Shown one piece after another: positions 38,447 through 52,054 of a stretch of 64,000 nucleotides of DNA (position 1 is its first letter; the number at the start of each line of letters is the position of its first letter). Source of the DNA: Membranipora membranacea (Eukaryota > Bryozoa > Gymnolaemata > Cheilostomatida > Membraniporidae). The notes under the pieces were generated by a model. That model made no database searches and had not been told where the DNA came from. It saw only the letters and a list, made by a program, of their open reading frames with translations. The stretch spans positions 4,774,001 through 4,838,000 of the forward strand of contig OU612073.1 in NCBI GenBank assembly GCA_914767715.1, given 5' to 3'. A program made the translations under genes and the position numbers.

Positions 38447-40349
38447 GCTGGCGTTATCACCTGTCACTGCCTTGTCTGTGTATAAATATTCTGCCATAAA
38501 ACATAGATATATGAAAACATTCACAAAGGAAGTTCTGTCAACAAGTTCAAAAGTTACTGGCAACATAACTTAACGGCCTTGTGACCTTGGAATTAGAGGT
38601 AAATTCCATCGTCAAATGGTGGCAATATCAGCGATACAATACTGCATGTATTGCAATATTGCATACCCCCAAAATATCAAACTGGCCTTGAACTTGGATA
38701 TTCCTCCCAAGCACTGCCGGTAATTTTCAACATCGGCAGACTTTTTAATTTCATGCATGTCAGGATATAAATTGGTAGGGTCAAATTATAAGAACTCCGT
38801 TGTTATGTTTGTATCATAGTACTATAATAATTTAGTCAAAGCTGGAATTTGCTTATTTTATAAAGAACCATTTATGGAAAAGAGTTATCACTATGTCGCT
38901 GAGTGAAGGAATGTTTAGCTTAGATACCAAGAACCTCAGCTTAATCACATCTGGGCGTGCTGTCTCTAAAGGCAGCGTTAAGACATGCGTATAAAGTCAG
39001 CATAAATAGTTTACACCTGTTTAACAGCTATTTGTGATGTGTGCATTAGGGTTTATATCAAAATATTTTCATAACAAAATTATCTAATCAAACCTTTAAT
39101 TCTGCTAACAGAGACTTAATTCTAAAGATTAGCTCTTGTGGAATGAAGGATTTGCTGAGCACAATGGGTAAAGACAAAGTTAATTTTCAGCAAGTCTCTT
39201 TTTGCAACCAGGTGAATAAATGTAAGACATTTTATTGGCGCCCCTCCAATCAAATTATGTCATGTAGAGAATTAGAGAACGTAGACAGGGTTTATGTGTT
39301 CAGGTGTTTCACACAATTCTTGGCAGCATCACGTCAGCACATTATATATGATCTACCAATATTGTCCCGTTACTAGAAACATAAAGTTTTATCTACATCA
39401 TCTCGTTGTTGAGCCTATTTGCGCACAGATTGGACATGATATTGAACCTTCATGTGCGATTCAATGACCATTGACCAGACATATAGCGATCATATGTTGT
39501 CAATTCCTGACCCCATCCTCTCCCTCTCATGGAATTGATGGTAGCTGAATTCATCCCTTATAACTTTTATACAAATGGTAGCCATATCACAAGCTGGATA
39601 ATAGCTAAACTCTTTGTAATAGCTTATTATTATATTGTATACCTATTGTCAGTATCAATTGGCTATTCATACCATTTTTTGTGGTCAACATGGTCAGCCT
39701 TCATTGTCTAATGTTCAATCTAAATTCGCTGGATCGTGAGTGCATGCTGATGTGACATTTTTCTAGCTCTGCATGTGCATGATACCATTAAATATTTACA
39801 ATTGAAAGCCAAACCAGATCTGTAACACTTGTATGATTCGTATAGTAGTACATACCTTCATGCATGAGGGTTGATCACAGTTGGCAAAAAGAAAATGTGC
39901 TTTCCATTCTGTGTTTCCCCGGACTCAAGCCTTTTCTAGATCTCCCTTACTCCAACCCGTCAAGAAAAGTTGAAGTGATACACCAAAAACTGTTTTAACG
40001 TACCAACCTATACACAGACAAATTGGTAACTGACTACACACTGACAAAGGGCCTATTCAGGGAGTTTGAGCCCTAAACTCCCTGCCCAAACTATGGGGTA
40101 GGGCTATTGAATTATGAATTTTCTCCTCTCTGCCTTTTCACTTTGAGTTTACTATACATGGTAACTGTGTCAGCAAGCCAAATATAATTTGCCCTAATTA
40201 TCTATTTTTGACACATAATTCAAATATGTGGCATGACTGTCATGGGTGTCATATGGCAGCAAAATGCGCCAAACACATCATCATGTCTTTTGCAAAATAC
40301 ACAATCAATTCATCCAGCCAAACATTCAGACACAATGAACAATTAAATG

Positions 40350-40408
40350 TAAGTGAACTAGCCTGGGCAGGCTGTCGGTTCGACAGCCTGCCCAGGCTAT
40401 AAGTGAAC
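40350..40408. mobile_element. 41-bp palindromic micro-element with 9-bp TSD
   Basis: Arms TAGCCTGGGCAGGCTGTCG and their exact reverse complement flank a 3-bp centre (40359-40399). Perfect direct repeats TAAGTGAAC lie at 40350-40358 and 40400-40408. It is much more GC-rich than its surroundings. The TAG terminus and 8-9-bp duplication suit hAT-type ends. The GGTTCGA in its centre is not a tRNA B box. Confidence 0.7.
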
Positions 40409-43400
40409 CCTGGCTGTTTTATTTATTCAGCTCTGTGCTACTACTTCGTGGAATTATGAAAACAAAACATCATAGAGCAGCATTTTGCGGATGAATGCGC
40501 GCTTCTCCGGAGCATTTCATCAAATTCAATCGGTTCTACTTTTAGAAGAAACAGTAGACGTATAGGCTGGCTGTTGCTTTCATTGTCCTCAGTTGACTTT
40601 TATTGTTTTTCTTTGTACTGCATGCTTGTCTGATTTGAAGTCATTGACTTCTTGTCACCTTCCTAAGGCATGTCGTCCCTGCCTCCTAAGGCTGGAGCTT
40701 GTCAACCGGCCATGAACCTTGAGCCAGAACACATTGCAGAAATTCTTTTGACGCGATCAACATGCTATAAATAATACACTTTTTCAAAATCATTAAATGC
40801 CCTTTTACATTTCTATACTTGAACTGATGGTGGCTTGCATGCTTGAGGCTAAACAAATATCCAATTTCATTTTTTCATAATCATATTATTGTGCAACAAT
40901 AAATGTTGCATTTGTGGAGAACGTTTATGTTCACCAGTAATTTGAGTTTACTGTCCCCGGCTGGCTTGCAGCAAGGATGTATGCTTTACTGTTAAAAACC
41001 TTGTCAAGGTAACTATTCTTTCCTGTTCCTTTGATCAATGTCAGCAAGCAATAGGCCACTCATTAACCTGATAAAAGTATAAACAAACAAATGGCTTTGT
41101 GCAACTTAATCAGAATTAATTTGATGGAAATAGAGTTTCCGTTTTTTATATTAAAATGTACCATTTTTTACCTGCCTCCTGCACCTTATAGCTAAAAAAA
41201 CACTTAGGCCTAAAGGTGGATTAATAGCATTTTCTTATTCCTCACCTTAACACCATCATAATGTCTTCTTTACCAATTTGTCGCTTGTATTTCCCAACAA
41301 ACCTTGTCAGAAAAAAACCAAGAGTTGGAGTCATGACATTTCTCTATCCCTTCCCTATCATCAGGGAGTTACAGAGACTCCTTGCTATCATGTCATCGCA
41401 TCACCAGATTCGAGCTGTGGAAAGCCACTGATAATGTCTTCTTTTCCAACTTGTTTGTTGCTTGCATTTCCCAACAAAGCTATATCATTTCGCAATTTAA
41501 TCTTCAATAGGTTTCACGCAGAAAGTGCAAAAACATGCAAAAATAACCTGTAATGTCCGATTTAGATCTGCCATTTGACACTGTGGACAGAGGGTCATGC
41601 ATCATGATTTGATTTATTTTTTACAAAAGACATTGGAAAAGGTGGTTCACATCATATGTCATCAGTTTTGACACGGACAGTTTAATCAGTTGCTCTGGTG
41701 AGATGGCGAGATAATCTTTTAATTTGTCTTTGTTCAGGATAAGCCAGATTACATTAGTGGATGAAGCATTGATGATTTCTCCTGCTTCCTGCCTCATACC
41801 TCAAACCCTGCTCAATGGAACATGAGGTTACTACATGGTAAAGTGGTAAACGGCTGTATAAAATTAATCGCACTTGACGCAATTTCTTACTCAAATCACA
41901 CAGCTTTCTGTGTTATTTATTCTACGCCTCACTGAATCACTTAAATTGTTATCATGTAAAAAAAGCAGGTGGTTTCCTAAAGACTAAATCTCTGGTTACT
42001 CCATGGTAATATCAAGTATGTAGAACCCACCAAATGTGTCATGGAGGTTTTTGGGATGAGGTCATAACCGTCATATGCAGTGTTTCATCTCTTGAGATCA
42101 GACTTTTCTGCCTCATAATTTTTCATCTTCTTTCTTTAGTGTCTGGCATTAGGGTAATGGCTTGGGACTGAAATGTAATAACATGTTATCAGTGAAATCC
42201 ACCTAGAACACCCATTGTAGGGCCTGCTATATGAAATGTGGTAATTGCAATTTCCATAACTTCAATATGGCAATATTTCTTGTCTCATTTTTAATCATAC
42301 AGCTTGTTTTGAGCCTTTCAAACCAAAAGAATACCCAGTTATAACCCCTGCTCTGATGTCGGTTAAAATACCAGGTACTACAGTTGTTTATAATTGATGT
42401 AAAATTATACATACGCTTCCTGACAGAAGGCCATAGCGGCACTTGTATTTGATTTGTTTATCAAGACACACACATGTGGCTTCTAATGTGCAAAACAGCC
42501 CCAGCTTCCATAACCTTCTGGTTAAAAACTGCAAGGACTCTTCTTTCTCATGCGGTGTGAGATTTTCCAGCAACAGTCCATTGTCAGCTGTGCACAAATT
42601 GATTGCTGTCGCTGCACAACGTCTGCTGGCTTTGCCTGATTATGAGACTTATCAGCTAAGGAATTTGTTTTCCTTTAAGTCAGGGTTAGGTCGATAAAGT
42701 AATCGTGTAATGATGGGATTTTCACTGGCTAGCCAAGGATAAGGCCATTTGAAGACCATGGCCGAATGCAGATTGCGGAGTATTTGCGTAAATGTCTGGC
42801 AGCAGTTTTGAGAATTAGTACAGATTAACACTGCCAGTCAGACGTTGTGCACTAAGTGCTCTGTAAGTATAAGGTAAGTACCTGCGTGTAATCACACAAA
42901 CCAGAGTCAACAGCCCTTCAATAACATCAGCTAACTCTCACCAGCCACTTGATGTTATGCGTTATTTTAATCCCCTCCTTGGCTACTGTTTCTTTTCACA
43001 TTTCTCATAAATAAACCCATACAAAGAAATATCTCGTGAAAATGTTAACCAAATGTCCACACGAGGACTTACACGTTAGTTACGCAATGCAGCTGCAGCA
43101 CCTAATAACAAAACACAGCAGTGCCCTTAGCTCTCAACCTCTCAGCTCTCAGCCAACAATTACGCAAAGTGTTGTCAAAGGAATCGGAGAAAGCAGCCAA
43201 TTGGAGCAAAGGTGGCCAGTCACCAAAACCAATAATATATTATAATAAATCTAATGGTTATTCCTAAGGCTGAGATTATGAAATCCAATATTTACATAGA
43301 GTTATATTATTAGAAAGTTAGTGTACCAATAAGAGTTCTCAGCATATCGGTTTCGGAGTTTGAAGTGATAACAAGGACGATTTGCAAACACAGGTGCTTA

Positions 43401-43515
43401 GTTTGTATATATATAGCTTCTGGTCACGCAACGTCGACAGCACACATCGTCTGGCTCACAAGTTTTTCAGTATAAGTAAACACTGCAAACATAAGCCTCG
43501 GAAGTCCAAATTCAA
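43401..43515 (+). promoter_or_regulatory. Possible TATA promoter and non-coding first exon
   Basis: TATATATATA at about 43408-43417 is followed some 30 bp later by a sequence ending in the strong donor CAAG|GTAAGA (43515/43516). It could be the 5' UTR exon of the small membrane-protein gene at 45070-52054. This is inference from spacing only. Confidence 0.25.
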
Positions 43516-44017
43516 GGTAAGAAAAAGAAATATAATGCAAATCATGTTGAATTTCAAATTTCTAATAAAAATCTTAATAATTTAATGGAAAATTGTGCTT
43601 GGGGTAATAACTTAATTAGCTAACAACATTTTCATTAGAGTAGTAATTTGTTCTCAGCATTAGAAATAGTTTCAAAAGGGACAGCCCAACCTAAGATGTA
43701 TTTGCTGTCATAAGCTGTGTCCTAATCATCAATGTGAGATACAAAAGCTTGGATCTTATTTTGAAAAACCTCTATTTCTAGGGCTGACCATCAAATTCAG
43801 TGCAAAGCATAAACAAAAAATGACAAAGATGAGGAAGTCAAATCTCTTTTCTTTTAACTTAAGTCTGTGCAAACTAGAACCATGGAGTTTGTCCCAAACT
43901 CCCTGGTAGAACTATGTGATAGTTTTGTTTCTCTGTGTCATGGTAAGAAAACTCCATCTAACAAGATGCATTGTGGGTAAAAAATATTAAAAACAAACAG
44001 GGGTATATCAGCAAAGA

Positions 44018-44108
44018 ATATTTATCATAGACTTAATATATTAAGTATATATTAAGTATATATTAAGTATATTAGTATATTAAGTCTATGATATTTATAC
44101 ATGTTCAC
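44018..44108. mobile_element. 75-bp palindromic micro-element with 8-bp TSD
   Basis: Inverted arms CATAGACTTAATATATTAAG and its complement at 44026-44100 enclose short TTAAGTATATA tandem repeats. Perfect ATATTTAT direct repeats lie at 44018-44025 and 44101-44108. Confidence 0.7.
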
Positions 44109-45069
44109 AAGTATGGGCATACGTGCACAAAATTCATGGCTGGTTAAACATGTGTCATTCATTTCAATCCTTGATATTGTGATAATATTCACAGTAATAC
44201 AAAACTACGTACAAACGTTTTGTGGTACGGAATTGCTTCGTCATTCATGCATTTTGTGTGAAAAATAAAAATTCAAAGGTTAAATTTTTGAATGAACATT
44301 GATGCGTTAATACAAAATGTGCTGGACAGTGGCTGACACAGATAGTGATCAAGCCCGATTCTTTGATGACGTTAGTTGGGATATTTTTAATTTATATCAT
44401 CTCTCACGGCGGGTTTCAGTTTGTTGTATCAAAAAGGATGTCATTGCAAAACCGGAGTTCAAGCACCCGTCTTTATGATAAGTGAACTGTGAATGTTTTG
44501 TGTTTGCTTATTGAAAAATCGAGAAATGCGGAATTAGGATGTGATAAGTCCGGATGATGCTGTGCAGAATTTATCGCCCGAGGGTTTTCACCTATCAAGC
44601 TATTTAAATCTTAATCAGACTATGATGCCAAAGTGATGTATCAAATTTGTAAACGATTAGCCTACAGAGATGTAAAAATTCACGCTGACAGCTGACCTAA
44701 CCCTGGATACCACCGCAGGGGCGGCTTGAAACAGGGACTCAGGGTATATTTGTGTTTGGCTCACCTATAGTCAGCTTTCTTTGCAAAGTCCTCATTGATG
44801 TACACTACGTTGCCATTGAAATTAAATTTATTTTTGCCACTGTGACTTCGCATCTGGATGATTTCTTATCATCTACCATTTGTCAAGTGGATTATTAGGG
44901 GTTAGTCCCTCTGCCTTCGGTTCCCTCCCTAGATAAGAATCATAATTCTGATGGGATATCTATTGCAGCAAATACAAATTACAAACAGCGTTTGATCATT
45001 TGTATCTGTTATTTGGTGTTTCTGTTAGTTAACCAGTCTGCTGACAATCTTTTTTGAAGGTTATCAAAG

Positions 45070-48000
45070 ATGGGTGAGTTTGCAATTTGTCGCTAACGAT
45101 GGCAGTATTTATAGTTTACGAGCATTTAGATGTAGACTTTACTTTAGCCTAGGTAAATCGTAGTCTTTAGAGTATAGAGTTTTGCGTAACATTTACTTAG
45201 GATAACCTACACCTTGGTGTGACCCAAGAAACCTAGTTGCTTGGCTGTTGTGTTTTTCATCTTAGTTCAGCCGATTAAGAATACCTTATATTCGATCTGC
45301 TGAACCCCTGTGTATTCTAATAACCATGTGGAACATTTGTCACTCTGTCAGTTCCTGTTTATCTATATATTCTATATATACGCAGTCCTTATTTTACATT
45401 CTGCTGCTGGAAATTTACTGCAGATGGGGATAGTTATCTTAGCTGCAGACATCAGACTTAACTCTTATCTTTATTTGATCATTGAATCGTACAAAGGTGT
45501 TCAGATTCAGAAATTTGTGTCAAGTTTTATCTAGCCCACTGAGATTGGTATATTAGCATAACACACTTTAGATGAAAGGCACGGATGTCAGAAATTGTCA
45601 TGTGATGACAAGTGTCAAATCTTGAAAACAGCCTCCCAAGAGCATGGCTGTCAAGCGCTCTCCAAGACCTGATAGCCTTAAACTGACTTTCACTCAGCTT
45701 CTCATTGTATCTCACATAATTATAAGTTATTTGGCCCTTTGTAGGCTTTGTGCTTAGTATGAATTTACATTGTAAGCCAATTCTCAGTCCCATGTTGTGC
45801 ATTCTAATTTCTCAATAGAAGAGATTTGTTAATGATCACATTGGCTTCTCGATCAGAAGAATTTTGAGGCATGTCAAAGATTATATCAGATTTTGTTACT
45901 GCTATTTCTATAAGTTGAGAGGTTGTTAAACAGGCAATCATCAAAAACATTGATTTAAGATAATTTGGACAGAAATAGATAATTAGCATAATTTGGCGTT
46001 CTGATTACTCAAATGTTGATGCCCATGTCCAATCTTCTGATCTGTTCCGAGCAGAATTAACCATGAGTAATTGCAGCTGCAAATTATCGCTTGAATTGAA
46101 GGAGTTTTCCGTTGCTCACTTTCCTCCCACAAATCCACCCTCCTCCTCCTCCTCCGCTAAGCGATATTATATAATTTGTATTTAAGAGTTTTCTTCTCTT
46201 CAGTTTTTCATATTTGAATCTATTCGTTTAGTCCTTAATTTGCGAAAGTATTGGTTGATTTATTGTATAACATTCCTATTTTGATATGACACTTGGCCCC
46301 TATTTGACACTGAATCATTGTTTACTTAGATGGCCAAACAGTAGTAATTTTGCAAAACCATCATAGCAGACTTGTTCTAGTTCTAGTTCTAGGTTGAGCC
46401 AAACGAAGAGCCCATTTTTAAACATATGTCCCTAAATTGAGCTATCTATAATGTGTTGTTACATAGTATCAGTGTTTGTTGAACACCAAAAGCTAACCAT
46501 TTGTACATTATTTGGCAAAATATGACATATCCATGGCTGAAATAAAATGTTATAATTTTTATGTAGGCCTAATATCCTTTGCAAAAAACACAATGTTGGT
46601 GCTCTGGCCTCAATAGTCCAGGATGATTGGAAAATTTGATTGATTGGTTCTAATTTTCAGCTTTACCCTTATAAGCTTGTTGTGATATAATATAATATAT
46701 ACATCTCATAGCCTCCCATCATTGGAAGGTTATAATATTTAATGCTCTGGTGAGCAAGCTACTCTCTCTAATTGCCATTGTATGGTTGAAGTTGATCTTG
46801 TTTATGGCATTGTGATGCAGTTTTCTTGGTGATGGTTTTGTTATTCTCAATAGGTTGTTAGAAAGAGGCGGTGCCAGCTTTACCCGATTGGTTCGTTGGT
46901 GACATGCTTGCAGAGCAAGCATAGAGATTCATTTCATGTTTGGTGTTTGTGAAGTTTAGAGGTTAAATCTTAAATCTGGTCACAAAAACACTTGATCACA
47001 AACACTTAGGAACAATTGTCGTTGGTTGATCCTGTAACATAACATTGATTGGATTGTTATATACTAATGAAGCTATTGTCTGACAAGGTATGAAATATAT
47101 TATATTGTTATTATCGTAATTTTGTATTGAACTGTAATCTGATATTTAAATGTAAAATTATTACATGTGAAGGGCGACCCTAATAGCTTGGTTTTGATGC
47201 CATACGTTGCAATGTACTGGTTGCTATCAAGAGCATTTCTCTTTCTGATATATAGTAGGCCTAGGTCTTCGGTTCGTCAAATGGGAGGTCATTATACAAA
47301 TGCAAAGTTGAATGGGTGAAAATTGGCTTAATTCTAATAAAGTTTCTTTCTCTTCATTACTGGTTGCGCCATTCCTTGATTTACACACAATATTAGCCTT
47401 TGAGCATGTAAATCTCTATTGCACACTTATTCTGCCTTCATATGAAATCAGTTTTGTTCTTTTCTTGGAAAAAAAAGAAAATATCAGTACCGTAAAGCTT
47501 GCTCAACCCTCTTCCATGTGACAAATTCTCTTATTGTTACCTCCAAGTGATTCAGTCAGATCGCTTAAATTGTAAATATTTGAGCCACGAGTACGACTCA
47601 GACACTTGTCATGTTTGTATCTGTAAAAGGATACAGGATATGTATTGTGTTTACCCAATTGTCTAAATTAAAAAAAGGGAAAGTGTCAGTAAAAAACCAA
47701 AATAACATCAAACTGATAATTTCGGCTATTACTATGGGCTGTTTACTAATATGTCTTGTCATTTTGCCCCTTGAATTTGCTTTGATTCTTGGACCCATGC
47801 CAAACAGTTGACTGGAATCCTTATCTAATAAATAGCTAACATTCTGGTTAATAAGTATTGACAGTTCCACAAGTGTTTTTCAAAGTTTTAAAGTCATGTC
47901 ATCATAACAAATAGTGAGATAAAAACAAGGATTTTATGACCACAATTAAGAGACTGTGGTTTGGCTTCTGCACTTCTCGACAGTCTGTGAATCACAATAC

Positions 48001-51000
48001 GAGCAAACAGGGTCACTTATATATGTCCTTGTTTTGTCAAGAAAATCATTGAAAATACCCCCATGTTAATCAGAAGAGGGTTTTGAGGGTGCAGAGTGTT
48101 TTCGCAGGGCTCTGGGTTATTAAAATTGCCCATTGCATAAGAATATGAGAGTACTTGAGTCTTATGTAATCGCCGTATTAGAACTTGCACCTATTATTTT
48201 AGTGATTTCACTGTGTCATTTATTTCTATGGCATCAGTTTGTAATTACTTGACTTACTTACAGTGCTCGCAGTTTTAATGATAGGGTAGCTTTTGTCAAC
48301 TTATGGTTGGGAGAGTTGTAAAATATAAGAGTAAGGATATATCCTTACTCTCTGATATTGACCTACTGCTGCTGCTGCTATGGTGCTGTTGCAGCAGCAG
48401 CAGCAGCAGCAGCAGAATTTATAATCATTAAGATACTTACACAGATAAATTTGAGAATTTACTACAGGCTGATCATAAATTTACTGTACAGAAAGCTGGC
48501 TAAAGCTGCTTATCAGGTTTGTTGTAAGACCTGGGGGCACTTGCCCTTAGTGACAGTCACTTGTCATTCAGACAACCTGTTATTGGGATAGGCCGTCATA
48601 TCATCGTACCGACCTTGATATCATAACATCATAAGGCTGGAACTTGATGAATGGAGAGACAAGATTGCAGCATGGGAAAATGTTAGAAGACATTCACAGC
48701 TCAAAACAGGAGCTTTCAGGCTTAGAATCCCTGGCAAAATAAAGATAACCGTTATGTTTTGACAAGATTGAGTATCAATGAAAAAAAAATCTGTATTCCA
48801 TTCATAAAAGTTTATAATGCCTATAACTGAGAGTTTTCAATCAAACATGTCCCATTTATATTTGCAATCGCTCATAAGATTCATTCCCTTTAGCATTGGC
48901 ACCACTCCAGATGGTATTTTTGCGTAACGTTCTGCGATATGACAGTGTATCTGTGAATCCTCATGCCTGAATAACAATTTCACAAAATGAACAAGGATGA
49001 GTAACCACCCGACTTCTTGGTTTGGTTTAAACCTGTAATTAACCATACGCACCCATTGTTGCATGGTCTTAGGCTTACATAGTAAAACAAAAGGAACTTT
49101 ATACTGAAAACACTCAAGAAATCTCACCTGACTGATTCGTCTACCCTCGAAATTACATGTGCCAATGATTCAACCCAGGAAGCTGAAACTAGCAATTTAA
49201 TTTGGTCATATTTACTCATTTGTGCGCAAAATTTGTGCGAGCGCTCTTTTGGCCTTTGCTTGTTGCGTATGTAAATCCGTAATACCCTTGTGAGGCTTTA
49301 TCCTCATAATTAACACCGCTCACCCAAGGATTTCCAGTTCATCTTTTGACCTTATAAATAATTTGTACAAAAGAGGCACAATTTAGGACAGATTTCTGCC
49401 ATTAGACAACTAAAGGTTTCAATTTTTACCTCATTAACAAAAGATTATACTGTCAGTGTCTTTAGACTTTTAGCTAATTTCCATCTTTGAATACTATAAA
49501 AGAGGAAATATTATTCTCTGAAGTCGAGAGGCTTCTTTTTTATAAGACTAATTAACACAAAGGTGTTAATTAATTCTCATCTATAATAAGGATGATTGAT
49601 TGGACTTCATATAAGATCCTCTTATTGATAGATTTGAGGTTGTTTGGCTACAATACGAGTCTATCAGTCACCCATAGAACTCAATGATTTCCCATTAGAC
49701 TCTGTTCTGCTCAGTACACATTGTGTGGGCGGTGATATTAATATGCCCCTTAATCTTCCAGATAACCCGTTGTTTTGTCTTAGTTTGCAATAATCTCTTA
49801 TCCCTTGACTTATACATGTATTTCAAGCCTTGTGAGCTCAACTCAAGAGTTAAACCTGGCTTAGTAATATTAGTAATTACAGTGATATGGCCTCATGATA
49901 CTATCCGCTCCAAAGTTCTAAAACATTTTCACTCAATGCCATAACCAATCTCTAACCCTCTCTCAAACAAGTGTAATGTTTTAAAGTTTGAGCTCTGCAC
50001 CAACGTTTATTACTCTAAAACTTTTATCCTGCTGTTGTTGACTAAGGAGCTGAATACATTTTAAACTGCTCACAGCATATTTTCACTAAAGTGTAAATCA
50101 GAAAAGTAAATGGATGCAGCTGCGTGTGCCTAAATGAGGGGACAATTTAGCTGGTCTAGCCCCCCAAATTGATGGCAAACATAGCATTTAAGTATGTTGA
50201 CAATAGGTTGTTTCTATTACTCGTCCATGCTTAGTTCTATGCCTTAGGGCTTACGCGAGCTTTCACCGACTTACTGGAGCAATGAGCTCTCATAGAGTGT
50301 GACCACCTGCGGACACCAATTACAGAGGGTAGGAATTTTGAGATGTCAGTGCGCCAGTACTCCTCAAGTGTTTGTTTGGGGTTGTTATCAGATATATATT
50401 CAATGACCGATGTTGATTACGCATTTGGTGAGAGTTGTAAGAGAAATACTGACCCATCGGCAGAACCTAAATTAGCGCCTATGATCAAACCAGTCGATTA
50501 TGGAATAATAATGGGTTTTCACTTGGGATACTCCCTTCATGTGCTGCTACAGCCCTTTATATTAAATGAGCATACTCTATAGCTCTATACTATCGCTGAA
50601 TCAGTTTAAGTGAGTCTTCAGATGATAACGAGATGTCACTCTATGGCAGGCTCCCTGGTAGGGATTCCATGTCTAATTCTAGTTTGATGATGCACTAATT
50701 TAAATTCCAGCGAAAGGATGTGGATCCTACACAACACATACAAGTACAAGGGAGGTAACTCCTTATTTTGTTGGTCGCTGGCAAATAAATTAGGTGCTTT
50801 AACAACACATTGCAACTTAATCGGCCACAAAACTGACCATAGGGCAACGAAAACTTTCAAACTGCAGCCACCATGCGGTCTATAAGCCACAACATACCAC
50901 CTGTTGATGGTCTGTAGGCCATGGGTTAATCCAGTAAGCCAAGGTGCATAAAAACGTCTTTAGATTGATATCAAAATTTGGTCAGATTTTTATTAGGTCT

Positions 51001-52054
51001 AAATTAACCTAATAAAACATAATGCAATATAGATTAGAATTGTGTAACCTTTTTGATACAAAGTGACAGTTTTTATTGTGCTGAATGCAATATTGGCTCA
51101 ACTTAGGTTATAGCTCACATGCATCTATAAAAGGATTACAGCAATTTCTTGTCAGTAACTGGGTACAAATCCCTGTAGCAGTGGGACCATGAGGGATATT
51201 CGCCACTTTCAGGTCCAAACCTGCTGTAGTTGAATAATCCTCAAAATTAAATCTCTTAAATAAATTTACATTTTAGCTGAATCACAGCAATACTATCACT
51301 TACACAACAATTTGTTTGATTACCTTTTGACTGCTAAACTGAAGCCCTCATTGTAACACATATAAATCCTTTCCTGAACAGAAACAGTACATTTATATGA
51401 GAGATGGATTAAATTCATAAAGTTAGGACAGACTGAGGACAGAGCTAAAGATGTTAACACCTGTTGCTTTATACATGAAAATTGATCTTATGGGTATGGC
51501 ACTCCTCTGATTACATAACCATATAAGACCTAAAACTTTATCTACAAATTTAGACAGGAACTAAATAATAATATAACAAAGCTACCTATAAATGGCTGCC
51601 GGGGACGCACACTCTTGGCAAAGATTCATTGCTCTTGGTGTTAGCTTGTATTTTATGAATGGGACTGATGCTCTGTTTTGTTACTTTGTTGCTGATGTTG
51701 GTTGATTGTATTCTGATCAGATGAGATATCCAATTTGTTTCGTTTGCATTACATAATGTTAAGTGTGTGAGAAGGGATTATCTGTCAGCATTTTAGAGCT
51801 GTACCAATACCGAAAATAGTAAATGACATCCGGTACGCAGGTGCTTTGCCCACGAATAATGCAATACTTTCTTGGCGTTCTTTGGTGCAAATTTTCTCAT
51901 TGTTTTTTATCTTACATCATATCAAATTGCAGGATTGACTTTTGGACTTGCATTCTTGTTTTTGTTTTTTGGATACATCACAATGGCTGAGTCACCACAA
52001 ACGGCCCAACTACAAGAATTAAACGAAACCATAAATGGGCGTTTCAGTCATTAA
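45070..52054 (+). CDS. Candidate 41-residue single-pass membrane protein, two exons
   Basis: Exon 51933-52054 (acceptor caaattgcag, stop TAA) encodes a hydrophobic segment LTFGLAFLFLFFGYITMA, then a polar tail ESPQTAQLQELNETINGRFS ending in H. It enters in phase needing one base. At 45070 a strong start context AAAGATGG is cut after its fourth base by donor GTGAGT (ATGG|GTGAGT). Joining gives ATG GGA TTG, so the protein would start MGLTFGLAF with an N-terminal membrane span. The intron would be 6.86 kb. AATAAA at 52437 fits its 3' end. No family is recognised, and a different first exon remains possible. Confidence 0.35.
48328..48352. repeat. AGAGTAAGGATATATCC palindrome
   Basis: A 25-bp stretch containing the 24-bp palindrome AGAGTAAGGATA / TATCCTTACTCT, of the CACAGAGTAAGG type with shortened ends. 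No target duplication is evident. Confidence 0.5.
48362..48415. repeat. (CTG)n-(CAG)n inverted trinucleotide repeat
   Basis: Four CTG-type repeats (CTACTGCTGCTGCTGCTA) face a run of about nine CAG repeats a few bases later, so the two can fold into one hairpin. It lies 10 bp from the palindrome at 48328. Confidence 0.7.

Larger units (their letters stand above)
37267..43400. other. Gene-poor intergenic region
   Basis: The 3' flank of the C11orf65-like gene begins with a stem-loop (CTGACAGATT / AATCTGTCAG, 37272-37297), and AATAAA occurs near 38205. The rest holds palindromic micro-elements (37.5, 38.4 and 40.36 kb). A direct duplication of about 45 bp (ATAATGTCTTCTTT...TTTCCCAACAAA) occurs near 41258 and 41434. 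No coding exon is convincing. Confidence 0.5.

Noticed and set aside
40370-40380. tRNA B-box-like GGTTCGA
   Set aside because: It is the centre of a palindrome with no A box or acceptor stem.
48837-49127. 96-codon minus-strand ORF
   Set aside because: No similarity, no supporting splice partners and a position in a repeat-rich gene desert; likely chance.
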